A DNA stretch of 64,000 nucleotides from G965197405 sp965197405 (GTDB lineage Bacteria; Chloroflexota; Dehalococcoidia; Lucifugimonadales; JAGWBF01). Both the position numbers and the translations under genes were made by a program. The notes beneath the pieces are model-generated. The model worked only from the letters and a program-made list of their open reading frames with translations. It made no database searches and was not told the DNA's origin. Location: positions 248,001 to 312,000 of the forward strand of contig OZ240206.1 in assembly GCA_965197405.1 (NCBI GenBank), in the 5' to 3' direction. Below are positions 32,662 to 40,804 of this stretch, one piece after another. Within the stretch, counting starts at the first letter, position 1. Every line of letters starts with the position of its first letter.

Positions 32662-33136
32662 GTTCCCCTTCCGCGTCAATAATCTGGATTGCGTCCTCTA
32701 TGGTAGCTAGCCGGATGCCATTATCGGATAGCAGGTCGGCTATCCTCCCAAAATCTTCTCTGTCCTCCTGGACAATGCACACGACAGGGTTGTCCGTGTA
32801 TCTTGTGCTTGCGGATAGCGCGGCGGCGACGTACTTGTAGTCGTCGTCGTGGAAACGCCTCTCTTGGAGTTCCTGCCTGATTCGGTTTGAAATGGGCCGG
32901 AACCTATATTCCAATTTACCTGACCCTTGTATGTTATACCACCACCTTGACCCCGACCCCTTCGGGAATTTCCGGCACAATCTCCGGTACTCTGCTTCAA
33001 TTTCTCTATTGAGAACTATTCCGAAGCTTCCCCGGCGCAACCTGTTCAGCAGCTCAATAGCATCAGAGCTTCGAGAATGATCAAGATTGTTGGCTACACC
33101 AATTACACTAGCATCAATCACCCAGTACAGTACCAA
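32654..33136 (-). CDS. PIN-like nuclease domain protein
   Basis: 160 residues. An N-terminal strand VLYWVIDASVIGVANNL supplies the first acidic residue (D8), the acidic EIEAEYRRL follows, and FHDDDYKYVAAALSAS near residues 107-122 supplies the next acidic group. This is the order of metal-binding acids in PIN-domain RNases. It is not a plain VapC (no partner antitoxin of that kind), and the middle (GSGSRWWYNIQGSG) is unusual. It starts 4 bases after the DUF3696-like ATPase gene and is clearly in the same transcript. Function unknown; an RNA- or DNA-cleaving effector for the ATPase is plausible. Confidence 0.65.
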   Translation of the reverse strand: MVLYWVIDASVIGVANNLDHSRSSDAIELLNRLRRGSFGIVLNREIEAEYRRLCRKFPKGSGSRWWYNIQGSGKLEYRFRPISNRIRQELQERRFHDDDYKYVAAALSASTRYTDNPVVCIVQEDREDFGRIADLLSDNGIRLATIEDAIQIIDAEGEHA

Positions 33137-33140
33137 GGTG

Positions 33141-34550
33141 TTACTCCGCCTTGGCCGATTCTTTTTCCCTCTCTTTACGCGCTATGATAGCCTTGGATAA
33201 CTGGTAGGATTCGGCGAAGCCCTCATCAAAGAAGTCTTCGGGCAACGTCTCAGCAACATACTGGCCGTATTCCGTCAGCCCCACCTTCCTGATTTGCGTC
33301 CCCTGTTCCGCAGATTCGAAGTAGTAGATGGCAACGTCAGAGCGGTCTATGGTCTCGTCAGCGACGCGGCGCTGGACCCGATTTATGAGATGCTCGCTGT
33401 GAGTCTCCACGATGACCTGCCTGTCGTGCTTGGATAGGTCCACCAGCAGGTCTCCAAGGGTGGCCTGAGCCTTGGGGTGAAGGTGGATTTCGGGCTGCTC
33501 TATGAGGAAGGTACAGCCCGGGGGGCTGTAGAAGCCCTCTACTATGACGGGCAAGACCTGGGATGCGCCAAAGCCCACGTCGGCAATGTTCACGGAGATA
33601 CCTGTATGGGGGTCAACGAAAAGTACCTCGTACACGGCAGACGATGCTTGTGAGAATTTGACCTCAAGGCTGAATCCAAACCTCTTGACCCATTCCTCTA
33701 CCCTTGTCACCAATTCCTTTGACTCGGACTCGACCGATGGCTTGATTAGCTGTCTGTGCATCCGGAGCACGTCTACGGCCCGCTCTCCCGCCAGGCCCAC
33801 ATCCTGGGGGGTCTCACCGCCGGCGATATAAAACCTTTCCGGGGCTGCTCTGAGGGGCCCCAGGTAGTGTGTACGTCTGAGCGACTGTTGGATGAACTGA
33901 CCGAATGTGGAGAAGATCATTGAATAGTTGAGCGACTGCGTGAGTTTGCGCAAATCGGCTTTACTTGGAATTTGGAGATTTAGGCTTTCGGGATCAGGTA
34001 ACTCTTCATTTCTCAACAAGTAGAACTTGTTCATTACGACGTTACCGCTTGACAACAGGGTGTTTGCTTTGTACACCCCTTTGCGGTCCCGAGTTGCTCG
34101 GAGTAGTTCTAGCGGCCCTTGGGTAGCTGAGACAGTCTTGACCTGAATCTGCCTTGTCCCTCTATTGTACTGGAACTCTACTCCAAACCTTATGTCTTCC
34201 GAGGGTGATGATGGCATCTCAGAGGTTTTACGGGACCGTTTTAACGTTCTTTGCACAATGCGATCGAATAGAGAACCGCCGCCCAATTCGGCCTCTATGG
34301 AAAACACCCGGCTCAAGTCATGTCCATAGATAAAGTCGCCGTAAGTACCCAGCTTCACATAGTCGCCGTTTACCACCAGGGGGCTTTGAAGGTCGCGGCT
34401 TTCGGCGGTCTGCTTCAGGGCGAGGAGCGCCTTGAACAGGGCGCTCTTGCCGGAGCTATTGGGCCCGACCAGGATGGTCAGAGGCTTCAGGCCCAGGTCG
34501 CCCGTGTCTGCCAGTGACTTGAAGTTCTTGATACGCAGATGCTTGAACAT
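33141..34550 (-). CDS. AAA15/DUF3696-type ATPase
   Basis: 469 residues from ATG 34550. The frame extends upstream without a start signal into ruvA-antisense sequence. The N-terminus MFKHLRIKNFKSLADTGDL and Walker A LVGPNSSGKSALFKAL are those of the RecF/OLD-like SMC-family ATPases. Late motifs are FLIEQPEIHLHPKAQATLGD (Walker B and signature region) and VIVETHSEHLINRVQRRV (switch His). The C-terminus FFDEGFAESYQLSKAI matches DUF3696. Such ATPases often work with a nuclease in phage defence or DNA surveillance. Here the partner candidate is the PIN-like gene 4 bases downstream. Confidence 0.85.
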   Translation of the reverse strand: MFKHLRIKNFKSLADTGDLGLKPLTILVGPNSSGKSALFKALLALKQTAESRDLQSPLVVNGDYVKLGTYGDFIYGHDLSRVFSIEAELGGGSLFDRIVQRTLKRSRKTSEMPSSPSEDIRFGVEFQYNRGTRQIQVKTVSATQGPLELLRATRDRKGVYKANTLLSSGNVVMNKFYLLRNEELPDPESLNLQIPSKADLRKLTQSLNYSMIFSTFGQFIQQSLRRTHYLGPLRAAPERFYIAGGETPQDVGLAGERAVDVLRMHRQLIKPSVESESKELVTRVEEWVKRFGFSLEVKFSQASSAVYEVLFVDPHTGISVNIADVGFGASQVLPVIVEGFYSPPGCTFLIEQPEIHLHPKAQATLGDLLVDLSKHDRQVIVETHSEHLINRVQRRVADETIDRSDVAIYYFESAEQGTQIRKVGLTEYGQYVAETLPEDFFDEGFAESYQLSKAIIARKEREKESAKAE

Positions 34551-34614
34551 TTCAGTACCCCAACACCTTGGCCGAATTCCCGCTTTTCCGGCGCCCTTCA
34601 GGGTGGGAACCAGC

Positions 34615-35196
34615 CTACCCCGCCATCTGCTGGAGGGCGCGGCGCACCTTCTCCTCCAGGGAAAGCTCGCCGGAGCTATCAAGGGATGACACCACGCGCC
34701 GGGATTCGGCAGCGGAGTAGCCCAGGCCCATGAGGGCCGATACCAGGTCCTCGTCGTCGCCGGCCCCCTGAACCGGCGCGTCCGACATCTCCTTCTCCAG
34801 CTTGCCCTTTAGCTCCAGCACCAGGCGGCCGGCGCTCTTCTTCCCAACCCCCGGCACCCGGCTGAGGGCGCTCAGGTTGGACGTGGCTACGGCGTTGATG
34901 AGGGACTGGGGGCCAAGGGCCGAGAGGAGGGCCAGGGATGTGCGGGGGCCTATGCCCGAGACGCCGTTCAGCGTCTGGAACAGGCGAAGGGCCTCCGGGG
35001 TGGAGAAGCCGTACAGCACCGCCTCATCATCTTTTATGTAAAGCCGCGTGTGAAGGTGTACCTCTTCCCCGATACCGCCCAGTTCCTCAACGGTGGAAGC
35101 AGGGGCAGAGATATGGAGGCTCACACTCCCCCCAACCCTCACCTGCACCCAACCGGGGCCTTTGGACTCCAGGGTACCCGTGACTCCAGCTATCAA
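34615..35196 (-). CDS. ruvA: Holliday junction helicase subunit RuvA
   Basis: 193 residues, three domains: an N-terminal OB fold (MIAGVTGTLESKGPGWVQVRVGG), tandem helix-hairpin-helix motifs (LNGVSGIGPRTSLALLSAL and SRVPGVGKKSAGRLVLELKGKL, residues about 73-136), and a C-terminal RuvB-binding domain separated by an acidic linker. It binds four-way junctions and recruits RuvB. It is read after ruvC on the same strand, with a 187-base gap that holds a dispersed repeat. Confidence 0.97.
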   Translation of the reverse strand: MIAGVTGTLESKGPGWVQVRVGGSVSLHISAPASTVEELGGIGEEVHLHTRLYIKDDEAVLYGFSTPEALRLFQTLNGVSGIGPRTSLALLSALGPQSLINAVATSNLSALSRVPGVGKKSAGRLVLELKGKLEKEMSDAPVQGAGDDEDLVSALMGLGYSAAESRRVVSSLDSSGELSLEEKVRRALQQMAG

Positions 35197-35229
35197 CGGC
35201 GATACCTCTGTCTCTAGGGTCTCTTAATT

Positions 35230-35364
35230 GTCACCCCGAGCGGAGCGAGGGGTCTAAAAGTCCTGGCTGATTGCGGTCTTGTTCTGGCCGGTACTGCCTT
35301 GATTCCGGTTTTTATTAGGCACCATTTTAGATTCCTCACTCCGCTTCGCTCCGTTCGGAATGAC
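35230..35364. repeat. paired-arm dispersed repeat between ruvC and ruvA
   Basis: Left arm GTCACCCCGAGCGGAGCGAG then GGGTCTAAAA; right arm TTTTAGATTCCTCACTCCGC and ending GGAATGAC. The core (GTCCTGGC...TTGTTCTGG...CTTGATTCC) is the reverse of the core of the copy at 38670-38805, showing true homology of the whole 135-bp unit. Confidence 0.8.
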
Positions 35365-35383
35365 AGGTATGGCAGGGCAAGCC

Positions 35384-35905
35384 TTATGAGCCGGGTATGA
35401 TCTCCCTGCTCAGCACGTCTTCCATCTGTCGCTGTCTCAAATGGCACAGGGCGATGGCCAGGGCGTCGGCGGCGTCGGAGGATGAGGGGACCGAGTCCAG
35501 TCCAAGGAGCATTTTCACCATCTCCTGCACCTGCTCTTTGGTGGCGGCGCCATAGTCCGCTATGGCCCGCTTCACCTGGGTCGGCGAGTATCGAGACACC
35601 GGGATGGCCTGTCCCGCAGCGGCAATGAGGACCAGGGCCTGGGCCTGGCCTATGGCGAGGGCAGAGGTGACGTACTGGTTTTCTCCCCTGCCCAGGAAGG
35701 GTTCCTCCACGGCGATGGCATCGGGCTGCCATATGCTGATCATATTCATGACGTGGGAGTAAAGCTGGAACAGGCGCTCCTCTATGGGCCGGGAGGGCGG
35801 CAGGCCCACGACACCCCAGTCCGCCGCTACGGCCTGGTCATTCTGGCTCACCACCAGCCCGTATCCCATACGGACAGTACCGGGATCAATTCCAAGGACA
35901 CGCAT
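35384..35905 (-). CDS. ruvC: Holliday junction endonuclease RuvC
   Basis: 173 residues, RNase H-like fold. The acidic catalytic residues are visible: D7 in LGIDPGTVRMGYG, E in AVEEPFLGRG, and the pair in SSDAADALAIALCH. It cuts Holliday junctions symmetrically. It starts 8 bases after yebC and shares the transcript yebC-ruvC-ruvA, a common arrangement. The FLGRGENQYV loop is typical for RuvC. Confidence 0.97.
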   Translation of the reverse strand: MRVLGIDPGTVRMGYGLVVSQNDQAVAADWGVVGLPPSRPIEERLFQLYSHVMNMISIWQPDAIAVEEPFLGRGENQYVTSALAIGQAQALVLIAAAGQAIPVSRYSPTQVKRAIADYGAATKEQVQEMVKMLLGLDSVPSSSDAADALAIALCHLRQRQMEDVLSREIIPGS

Positions 35906-35913
35906 AGCCGCCC

Positions 35914-36675
35914 CTAACCTTCACCGCGATACTTCTCCAACGCTTCATCGGGAAAGTCGGCGTTGCTGTACACCTTCTGGACATCCAGCAGATCCTCCAG
36001 GCTATCCAGGAGCCGAAGGGTCTGGTCCGCTTCCTTGACGCCAAGGGACACGGTGGACTTGGGCATCATGGAAATCTCCGCCGATGAGGTATCAATCTGA
36101 TGGCCTTCCAACTCTTTGCGAACGGCCTCCAGGTCCTCGGGCTGGGTGTGAATCTCCAGATACCCGTCCTCCACCTTCACGTCATCCGCCGACGCCTCGA
36201 TGGCCAGGAGGGCTATGTCTTCCGCCTGGGACGGGTCAGTCTCCAGGGTGATGACCCCCTTCGTTTCAAAGTTCCATGCCACGCAGCCGGCCTCGCCCAG
36301 GCTCGCGCCAGCCTTCGAAAAGGTGGACCGCACTTCGGAAGCCGTGCGGTTCCGGTTGGGCGTGAGGGCTTGGAGTATTATGGCCGTACCTCCGGGGCCA
36401 TAGCCTTCGTAGATAATCTCTTCCAGCTGGTCCTGGGAGTCCCCTCCGCCCGCCGCCCTGCTGACCGCCCGCTCGATGGTGTCCATGGGCATGTTGCTGC
36501 CCTTGGCTTTATCAATAGCCAGGCGAAGGCGGTAGTTGAGGTCGGGGTCGCCGCTAGCGCCCTGGCGGACCGCTATAGCTATATCCCGGCTCAGCTTGGT
36601 GAACATCTGGCCGCGGCGGGCGTCTGCCACACCTTTGGCGCGTTTAATCGTTGACCACTTGGAGTGCCCGGACAT
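35914..36675 (-). CDS. yebC: YebC/PmpR family regulator (YebC I-type)
   Basis: 253 residues from ATG 36675 (MSGHSKWSTIKRAKGV, the canonical start). In-frame ATG 36684 is possible but less typical. The GGGDSQDQLEEIIYEGYGPGGTAIILQ region and the acidic C-terminal half are diagnostic. The family is associated with transcription regulation and, in recent work, with translation through polyproline stretches. It sits ahead of ruvC, as in many bacteria, and directly after a strong promoter. Confidence 0.96.
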   Translation of the reverse strand: MSGHSKWSTIKRAKGVADARRGQMFTKLSRDIAIAVRQGASGDPDLNYRLRLAIDKAKGSNMPMDTIERAVSRAAGGGDSQDQLEEIIYEGYGPGGTAIILQALTPNRNRTASEVRSTFSKAGASLGEAGCVAWNFETKGVITLETDPSQAEDIALLAIEASADDVKVEDGYLEIHTQPEDLEAVRKELEGHQIDTSSAEISMMPKSTVSLGVKEADQTLRLLDSLEDLLDVQKVYSNADFPDEALEKYRGEG

Positions 36676-36729
36676 ACTTTTCACCCCCCGTCCAAATCAA
36701 TGGCAAATCATGGAGATAGCTCTAACTCA

Positions 36730-36758
36730 ATTCTAGCATCCCTATATTTGCAGGTCAA
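36730..36758 (-). promoter_or_regulatory. promoter of yebC-ruvC-ruvA (TTGACC-N17-TAGAAT)
   Basis: Minus-strand TTGACC (36758-36753) and TAGAAT (36735-36730) with a 17-base spacer. Start near 36724, leader of about 50 nt. It is a near mirror image of the ruvB promoter 55 bases away. Confidence 0.7.
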
Positions 36759-36790
36759 AGGAGTTACTTGCCACTTGGGTCAGCTTTATC

Positions 36791-36819
36791 TTGACTCACC
36801 CCCCGGATGCTCCTAGAAT
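36791..36819 (+). promoter_or_regulatory. promoter of ruvB (TTGACT-N17-TAGAAT)
   Basis: TTGACT at 36791-36796 and TAGAAT at 36814-36819 with a 17-base spacer. The GGATGC just inside the spacer also occurs in the opposite promoter. Start near 36826, 45 nt before the ATG. Confidence 0.7.
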
Positions 36820-36870
36820 GAAGCCGAGGTCAATCCATCGTACTTATGCCACCGGACTTACGGGTGTTTC

Positions 36871-37911
36871 ATGGCAGAACGACTTGTCTCGGGAAAGCCC
36901 ATCCAGGAAGACGACGCCCTGGACTCCTCTCTGAGGCCCACGCGTTTGGGGGACTTCGTGGGCCAGGACAGGGTCAAGGAGAACCTCAGCATCGCCATGC
37001 AGGCCTCCAAGATGCGAGGCGAGCCCCTTGACCACATCATCGTCTACGGACCTCCGGGCCTGGGTAAGACCACCCTGGCCCACATCATTGCCCAGGAGAT
37101 GGGCGCCAGCATCAAGGTCACCTCCGGGCCTGCTATCGAGCGACCGGGGGATATGGCCGCCATCCTGACCAGTGTGAACAAGGGCGACCTGCTCTTCATA
37201 GACGAAATCCATCGCCTGAGCCGAGTAGCGGAAGAGGTGCTATACCCCGCTATGGAGGACTTCTTCCTGTCATGGGTGATGGGCAAGGGCCTGGGGGCCA
37301 GGAACATCAATCTCCGCATCAACCCCTTTACCCTCATAGGGGCCACCACCCGGTACGGGATGGTCAGCCCGCCCCTGAGGGACAGGTTCGGCGCCATCTT
37401 CCGCATGAGCTTCTACGAGCCGGAGGCGATGGAGTTGATCGTCAAGCGTTCCGCCCGCATTCTGGGAGTCGAGATAGAGGGCCTCGGCATCAGGGAGATA
37501 GCCAGTCGAGCGAGGGGCACGCCCAGGGTGGCCAACCGGCTCCTCCGACGCTCCAGGGACTATGCTCAGGTTATGGTGGATGGTAGAATAACAGGAGAAG
37601 TCGCCCTGGAGGCCCTGGCCAAGCTGGAGGTGGACTCCCTGGGGCTGGACGAGATTGACCACAGGCTGCTGCTAAACCTGGTGGACAAGTTCTCGGGCGG
37701 GCCTGTGGGGCTGGACACGCTGGCGTCCGCCGTGGGCGAGGACCCCGATACCATCATGGATATATACGAGCCATACCTGCTTCAACTGGGTTTCCTGGAC
37801 AGGACCCCCCGGGGAAGGCTGGCTACCCGCCTCGCCTACGACCATCTGGGAAAGGCCTACGAGGACAGGGGCAAGGGTAAAGGCGGCCCTCCCCAGGGCA
37901 AGCTACTGTAG
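36871..37911 (+). CDS. ruvB: Holliday junction branch migration ATPase RuvB
   Basis: 346 residues, AAA+ motor that drives branch migration with RuvA. Walker A GPPGLGKTT is at residues 60-68, Walker B LLFIDEIHRLSRVAEE near 109-124, and sensor motif GATTRYGMVSPPLRDRFG follows. The C-terminal winged-helix domain is complete. Divergent from yebC-ruvC-ruvA, it shares their control region. Confidence 0.97.
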   Translation: MAERLVSGKPIQEDDALDSSLRPTRLGDFVGQDRVKENLSIAMQASKMRGEPLDHIIVYGPPGLGKTTLAHIIAQEMGASIKVTSGPAIERPGDMAAILTSVNKGDLLFIDEIHRLSRVAEEVLYPAMEDFFLSWVMGKGLGARNINLRINPFTLIGATTRYGMVSPPLRDRFGAIFRMSFYEPEAMELIVKRSARILGVEIEGLGIREIASRARGTPRVANRLLRRSRDYAQVMVDGRITGEVALEALAKLEVDSLGLDEIDHRLLLNLVDKFSGGPVGLDTLASAVGEDPDTIMDIYEPYLLQLGFLDRTPRGRLATRLAYDHLGKAYEDRGKGKGGPPQGKLL

Positions 37912-37943
37912 CAAGGCGAGGAGTAAGATAAGGAGACGTCCGG

Positions 37944-38597
37944 ATGCTCTACGAGTCGCGTATTTACAATGCGGTACCGGGGAAGCTGCCCACCCTCAAC
38001 GACCGCTTTGCCAGCCACACCGTGGGCTTCTTCAAGAAGCATGGCATCGGGATGCTGGGCTTCTGGACCGACGAGATAGGCACGAGTAACCGGCTCACCT
38101 ACATTTTGACCTTCGAAAACATGGCGGACAGAGAGGCCAGGTGGGGCGCTTTCCAGGCGGACCCGGACTGGCACCAAGCACGAGCGAAAACGGAGGGGGA
38201 AGGGCCTCTGGTGGCCACCGTCGAGAACACTTTCATGCGGCTCACCCCCTACTCGCCCGAACCGGTAATCAACTCCAACGTGCAGGAGTTGCGCATCTAC
38301 GACGCCGCGCCGGGCAAGCTGCCCGGCCTCCACGACCGCTTCGCCAATCACACCATCGGCCTGTTCGAGAAGCACGGCATCGAGAATATAGGGTACTGGA
38401 CCGAGGACGTGGGAACCAGCAACCGGCTTGTGTATATCCTCGGTTATCCCAGCCTGGGAGATAGAGAGAAGAGCTGGGCGGCCTTCGGGGCCGACCCCGA
38501 CTGGCAGAAGGCGCGGGCGGAGTCCGAGAAGGACGGCACGCTGGTGAGGGTGAGCTATCACTCGATTATGCGGCTCACTCCCTACTCGCCCAGGTAG
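37944..38597 (+). CDS. NIPSNAP family protein, two tandem domains
   Basis: 217 residues made of two copies of the about 100-residue NIPSNAP domain. Copy 1 begins MLYESRIYNAVPGKLPTLND, copy 2 (residues about 113-217) begins QELRIYDAAPGKLPGLHDRF. Each has an H-T-x-G-x-F-x-K-H-G-I element and a W-T-D/E-x-x-G-T-S-N-R-L-x-Y-I element. These are dimeric alpha-beta barrel proteins of unclear function, abundant in SAR202-like Chloroflexota. A good AGGAGA site precedes the ATG. It is 33 bases after ruvB, and the link with recombination is probably only positional. Confidence 0.85.
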   Translation: MLYESRIYNAVPGKLPTLNDRFASHTVGFFKKHGIGMLGFWTDEIGTSNRLTYILTFENMADREARWGAFQADPDWHQARAKTEGEGPLVATVENTFMRLTPYSPEPVINSNVQELRIYDAAPGKLPGLHDRFANHTIGLFEKHGIENIGYWTEDVGTSNRLVYILGYPSLGDREKSWAAFGADPDWQKARAESEKDGTLVRVSYHSIMRLTPYSPR

Positions 38598-38669
38598 GCC
38601 CCCAGCGCTTTTTGATTCGCGACGTTAGGTGAACATATATCTGCCTGCGGCAGGCAGGCTCCCGCCCGT

Positions 38670-38805
38670 GTCATTCCGAACGGAGCGAAGCGGAGTGAGG
38701 AATCTAAGATGGCGGCCAACAGAGAGGGGAATCAAGCCGTGCCATCCAGAACAAGGCCCGCGGTCGGCCAGGACTTCAGACCCTTCGCTTCGCTCGGGCC
38801 TGCCC
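38670..38805. repeat. paired-arm dispersed repeat between the two NIPSNAP genes
   Basis: Left arm GTCATTCCGAACGGAGCGAA...GAATCTAAGA; right arm with CTTCAGACCC and CTTCGCTCGGGC. The core is the reverse complement of the core at 35230-35364 with many matches. A CTGCCTG-CGG-CAGGCAG palindrome at 38640-38656 stands just outside. Confidence 0.7.
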
Positions 38806-38883
38806 CTAGCTTGAACAGGGGGTGTCAATGAAACGGCCCTCTGCGGGCGTCCTGTAAATGCGGTATTGCAAGGAGGTGTCCAA

Positions 38884-39540
38884 GTGCTCTACGAGTTGCG
38901 TACTTACGAAGCGATGCCCGGCAAGATGCCGGCGCTCAATAAACATCTCGAAGTCGCCGGGGCCTTGTTCAAGAAGCATGGCCTTGGGGTGCTGGGGTTC
39001 TGGACCGATGAGATAGGCACCGGAGGCCAGGTCACCTACGCATGGGTTTACGAAGACATGGCGGAGAGACAGGAGAAGCTGGCGGCTTTCGGGTCGGACC
39101 AGGCGTGGAGCCAGCAAGTAGAGGAAGAGACGGAGAGGGAAGGCGAGATAATCGTCAGGACCCACAACACCATGTTGCAGCTGACCCCCTACTCGCCCGA
39201 ACCCAAGATTACCACCAGGGTACAGGAGTTGCGCATCTACGACGCGATGCCCGGCAAGCTGCCCGCCCTCCACGACCGGTTCGCCAATCACACCATCGGC
39301 CTGTTCGAGAAGCACGGCATGGAAAATATAGCCTACTGGACAGAGACTTTCGGCACGGGCAACCGCCTTGTGTACATGCTGGGCTACCCCAGCCTCGGAG
39401 ACAGAGAGAGCAGCTGGGCGGGCTTCGTGGCCGACCCCGACTGGCAGAAGGCGCGGGCGGAGTCGGAGACGGACGGCACCCTGACGGCGAAGGTCTACAA
39501 CAGAATCCTGATGCCCACCGCATACTCCCCCAGTTTGTAG
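38884..39540 (+). CDS. second NIPSNAP family protein, two tandem domains
   Basis: 218 residues from GTG 38884, chosen because a perfect AAGGAGG lies 7 bases upstream. It has two domains: the first begins VLYELRTYEAMPGKMPALNK, the second QELRIYDAMPGKLPALHDRF. The second domain is nearly identical to the second domain of the upstream gene, so the pair arose by tandem duplication. It ends 7 bases before cofG and is likely translated with the F420 genes. Its role there is unknown. Confidence 0.85.
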   Translation: MLYELRTYEAMPGKMPALNKHLEVAGALFKKHGLGVLGFWTDEIGTGGQVTYAWVYEDMAERQEKLAAFGSDQAWSQQVEEETEREGEIIVRTHNTMLQLTPYSPEPKITTRVQELRIYDAMPGKLPALHDRFANHTIGLFEKHGMENIAYWTETFGTGNRLVYMLGYPSLGDRESSWAGFVADPDWQKARAESETDGTLTAKVYNRILMPTAYSPSL

Positions 39541-39547
39541 AGGAGAC

Positions 39548-40804
39548 GTGTTGTCCGGAGTGGAATGGCTACTGGAGATGGACGACCCGCTATCCGGCCT
39601 GAGTGAAGGCCTGAAGGCGGTGGTGGACGGCGCACTTCGGGGGAGAGAGCTTGAACGGGATGAGGCGTACCGGCTGGTCCGGTCCGCCTCGGACGATACG
39701 GGTCTCCTCTGCCGGGCTGCCTCTATCATACGGGACAGGGGCAGAGGCCGAGACGTCAGCTTCTCTCCAAAGGTCTTCATCCCCCTGACCAGGCTGTGCC
39801 GCGACTTCTGCGGGTACTGCACCTTTCGCCAGTCCCCGGCAGAAGCGGAGCGCGTTTACATGGCCCCCGAGGAAGTGCTGGCCGTAGCCAGGGCCGGGGA
39901 GCGCCTGGGCTGCACGGAGGCCCTGTTCACCTTGGGCGAGAGACCGGAGCAGCGCTACCCGGAGGCGAAGGAGTGGCTCCGGCGCCACGGCTACAGGACC
40001 ACCCTCGAATATCTTGGAGACGTTTCGCGGCTCGTACTCGAGGAAACATCCCTTCTACCCCACGGCAACCCCGGCACCATGAGCCGCAGAGAGATGGAGC
40101 AGCTCAAGGAGGTCAACGCCTCTATGGGCCTGATGATAGAGAACGTGGCCCCAAGGCTTGCCGACGCCGGCGGCCCCCATGAGCTCGCACCCAGCAAGCG
40201 CCCCAGCGTCCGCGTCAAAACGGTGGAGATAGCCGGGGAGCTGGGGATAGCCTTCACCACGGGCATCCTCATCGGCATCGGGGAGACCCCGGAGGAGCGG
40301 ATAGACTCCCTTCTGGCGATACGAGATCTTCACCGGCGCTACGGCCACGTACAAGAGGTTATTGTCCAGAACTTCCGGGCCAAGCCGGACACGCCCATGA
40401 GCGGGCACCTGGACGCCTCGACGGAGGACCTGCTGTGGACCGTCGCCGTGTCCCGGCTGGTCCTGGGGCCGGATGTCAACATTCAGGTGCCGCCAAACCT
40501 GAGCTTCAGCGACTATCCCGTCTATCTGCTGGCGGGCATCAACGACTGGGGCGGCATCTCGCCCCTGACCATTGACTACGTGAACCCGGAGGCTCCCTGG
40601 CCGCAGATTTCGGAGCTCCGCCATCGCACCGAGGAGTTGGGCTTCAGGCTCAGGCCGCGCCTGCCTCTATACCCCGAATACATAGCCGAGCATGATGAGT
40701 ACATACCCGCATCCCTGAAAGAGCGAGTAAAGTCCCTGGCAGATGAGGAAGGATACGTGAAAGGGGGCGTTGAACGCTATGCCAGTACCAGCCACAGGGC
40801 CTGA
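39548..40804 (+). CDS. cofG: 7,8-didemethyl-8-hydroxy-5-deazariboflavin synthase, CofG half
   Basis: 418 residues from GTG 39548 (TTG 39551 is better spaced from AGGAGA, so the start is uncertain by one codon). Radical SAM cluster C84-x3-C88-x2-C91 (CRDFCGYC). Later motifs NPGTMSRREMEQLK and GILIGIGETPEERID are in accord with CofG. Together with CofH it forms FO, the deazaflavin core of F420. It overlaps the start of cofH. Confidence 0.95.
   Translation: MLSGVEWLLEMDDPLSGLSEGLKAVVDGALRGRELERDEAYRLVRSASDDTGLLCRAASIIRDRGRGRDVSFSPKVFIPLTRLCRDFCGYCTFRQSPAEAERVYMAPEEVLAVARAGERLGCTEALFTLGERPEQRYPEAKEWLRRHGYRTTLEYLGDVSRLVLEETSLLPHGNPGTMSRREMEQLKEVNASMGLMIENVAPRLADAGGPHELAPSKRPSVRVKTVEIAGELGIAFTTGILIGIGETPEERIDSLLAIRDLHRRYGHVQEVIVQNFRAKPDTPMSGHLDASTEDLLWTVAVSRLVLGPDVNIQVPPNLSFSDYPVYLLAGINDWGGISPLTIDYVNPEAPWPQISELRHRTEELGFRLRPRLPLYPEYIAEHDEYIPASLKERVKSLADEEGYVKGGVERYASTSHRA

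Noticed and set aside
34551..34682. 44-codon N-terminal extension of the DUF3696 ATPase
   Set aside because: It runs into the ruvA coding region in antisense sense and is rich in Arg, Pro and Trp. The family start MFKHLRIKNFKS at 34550 is clear.
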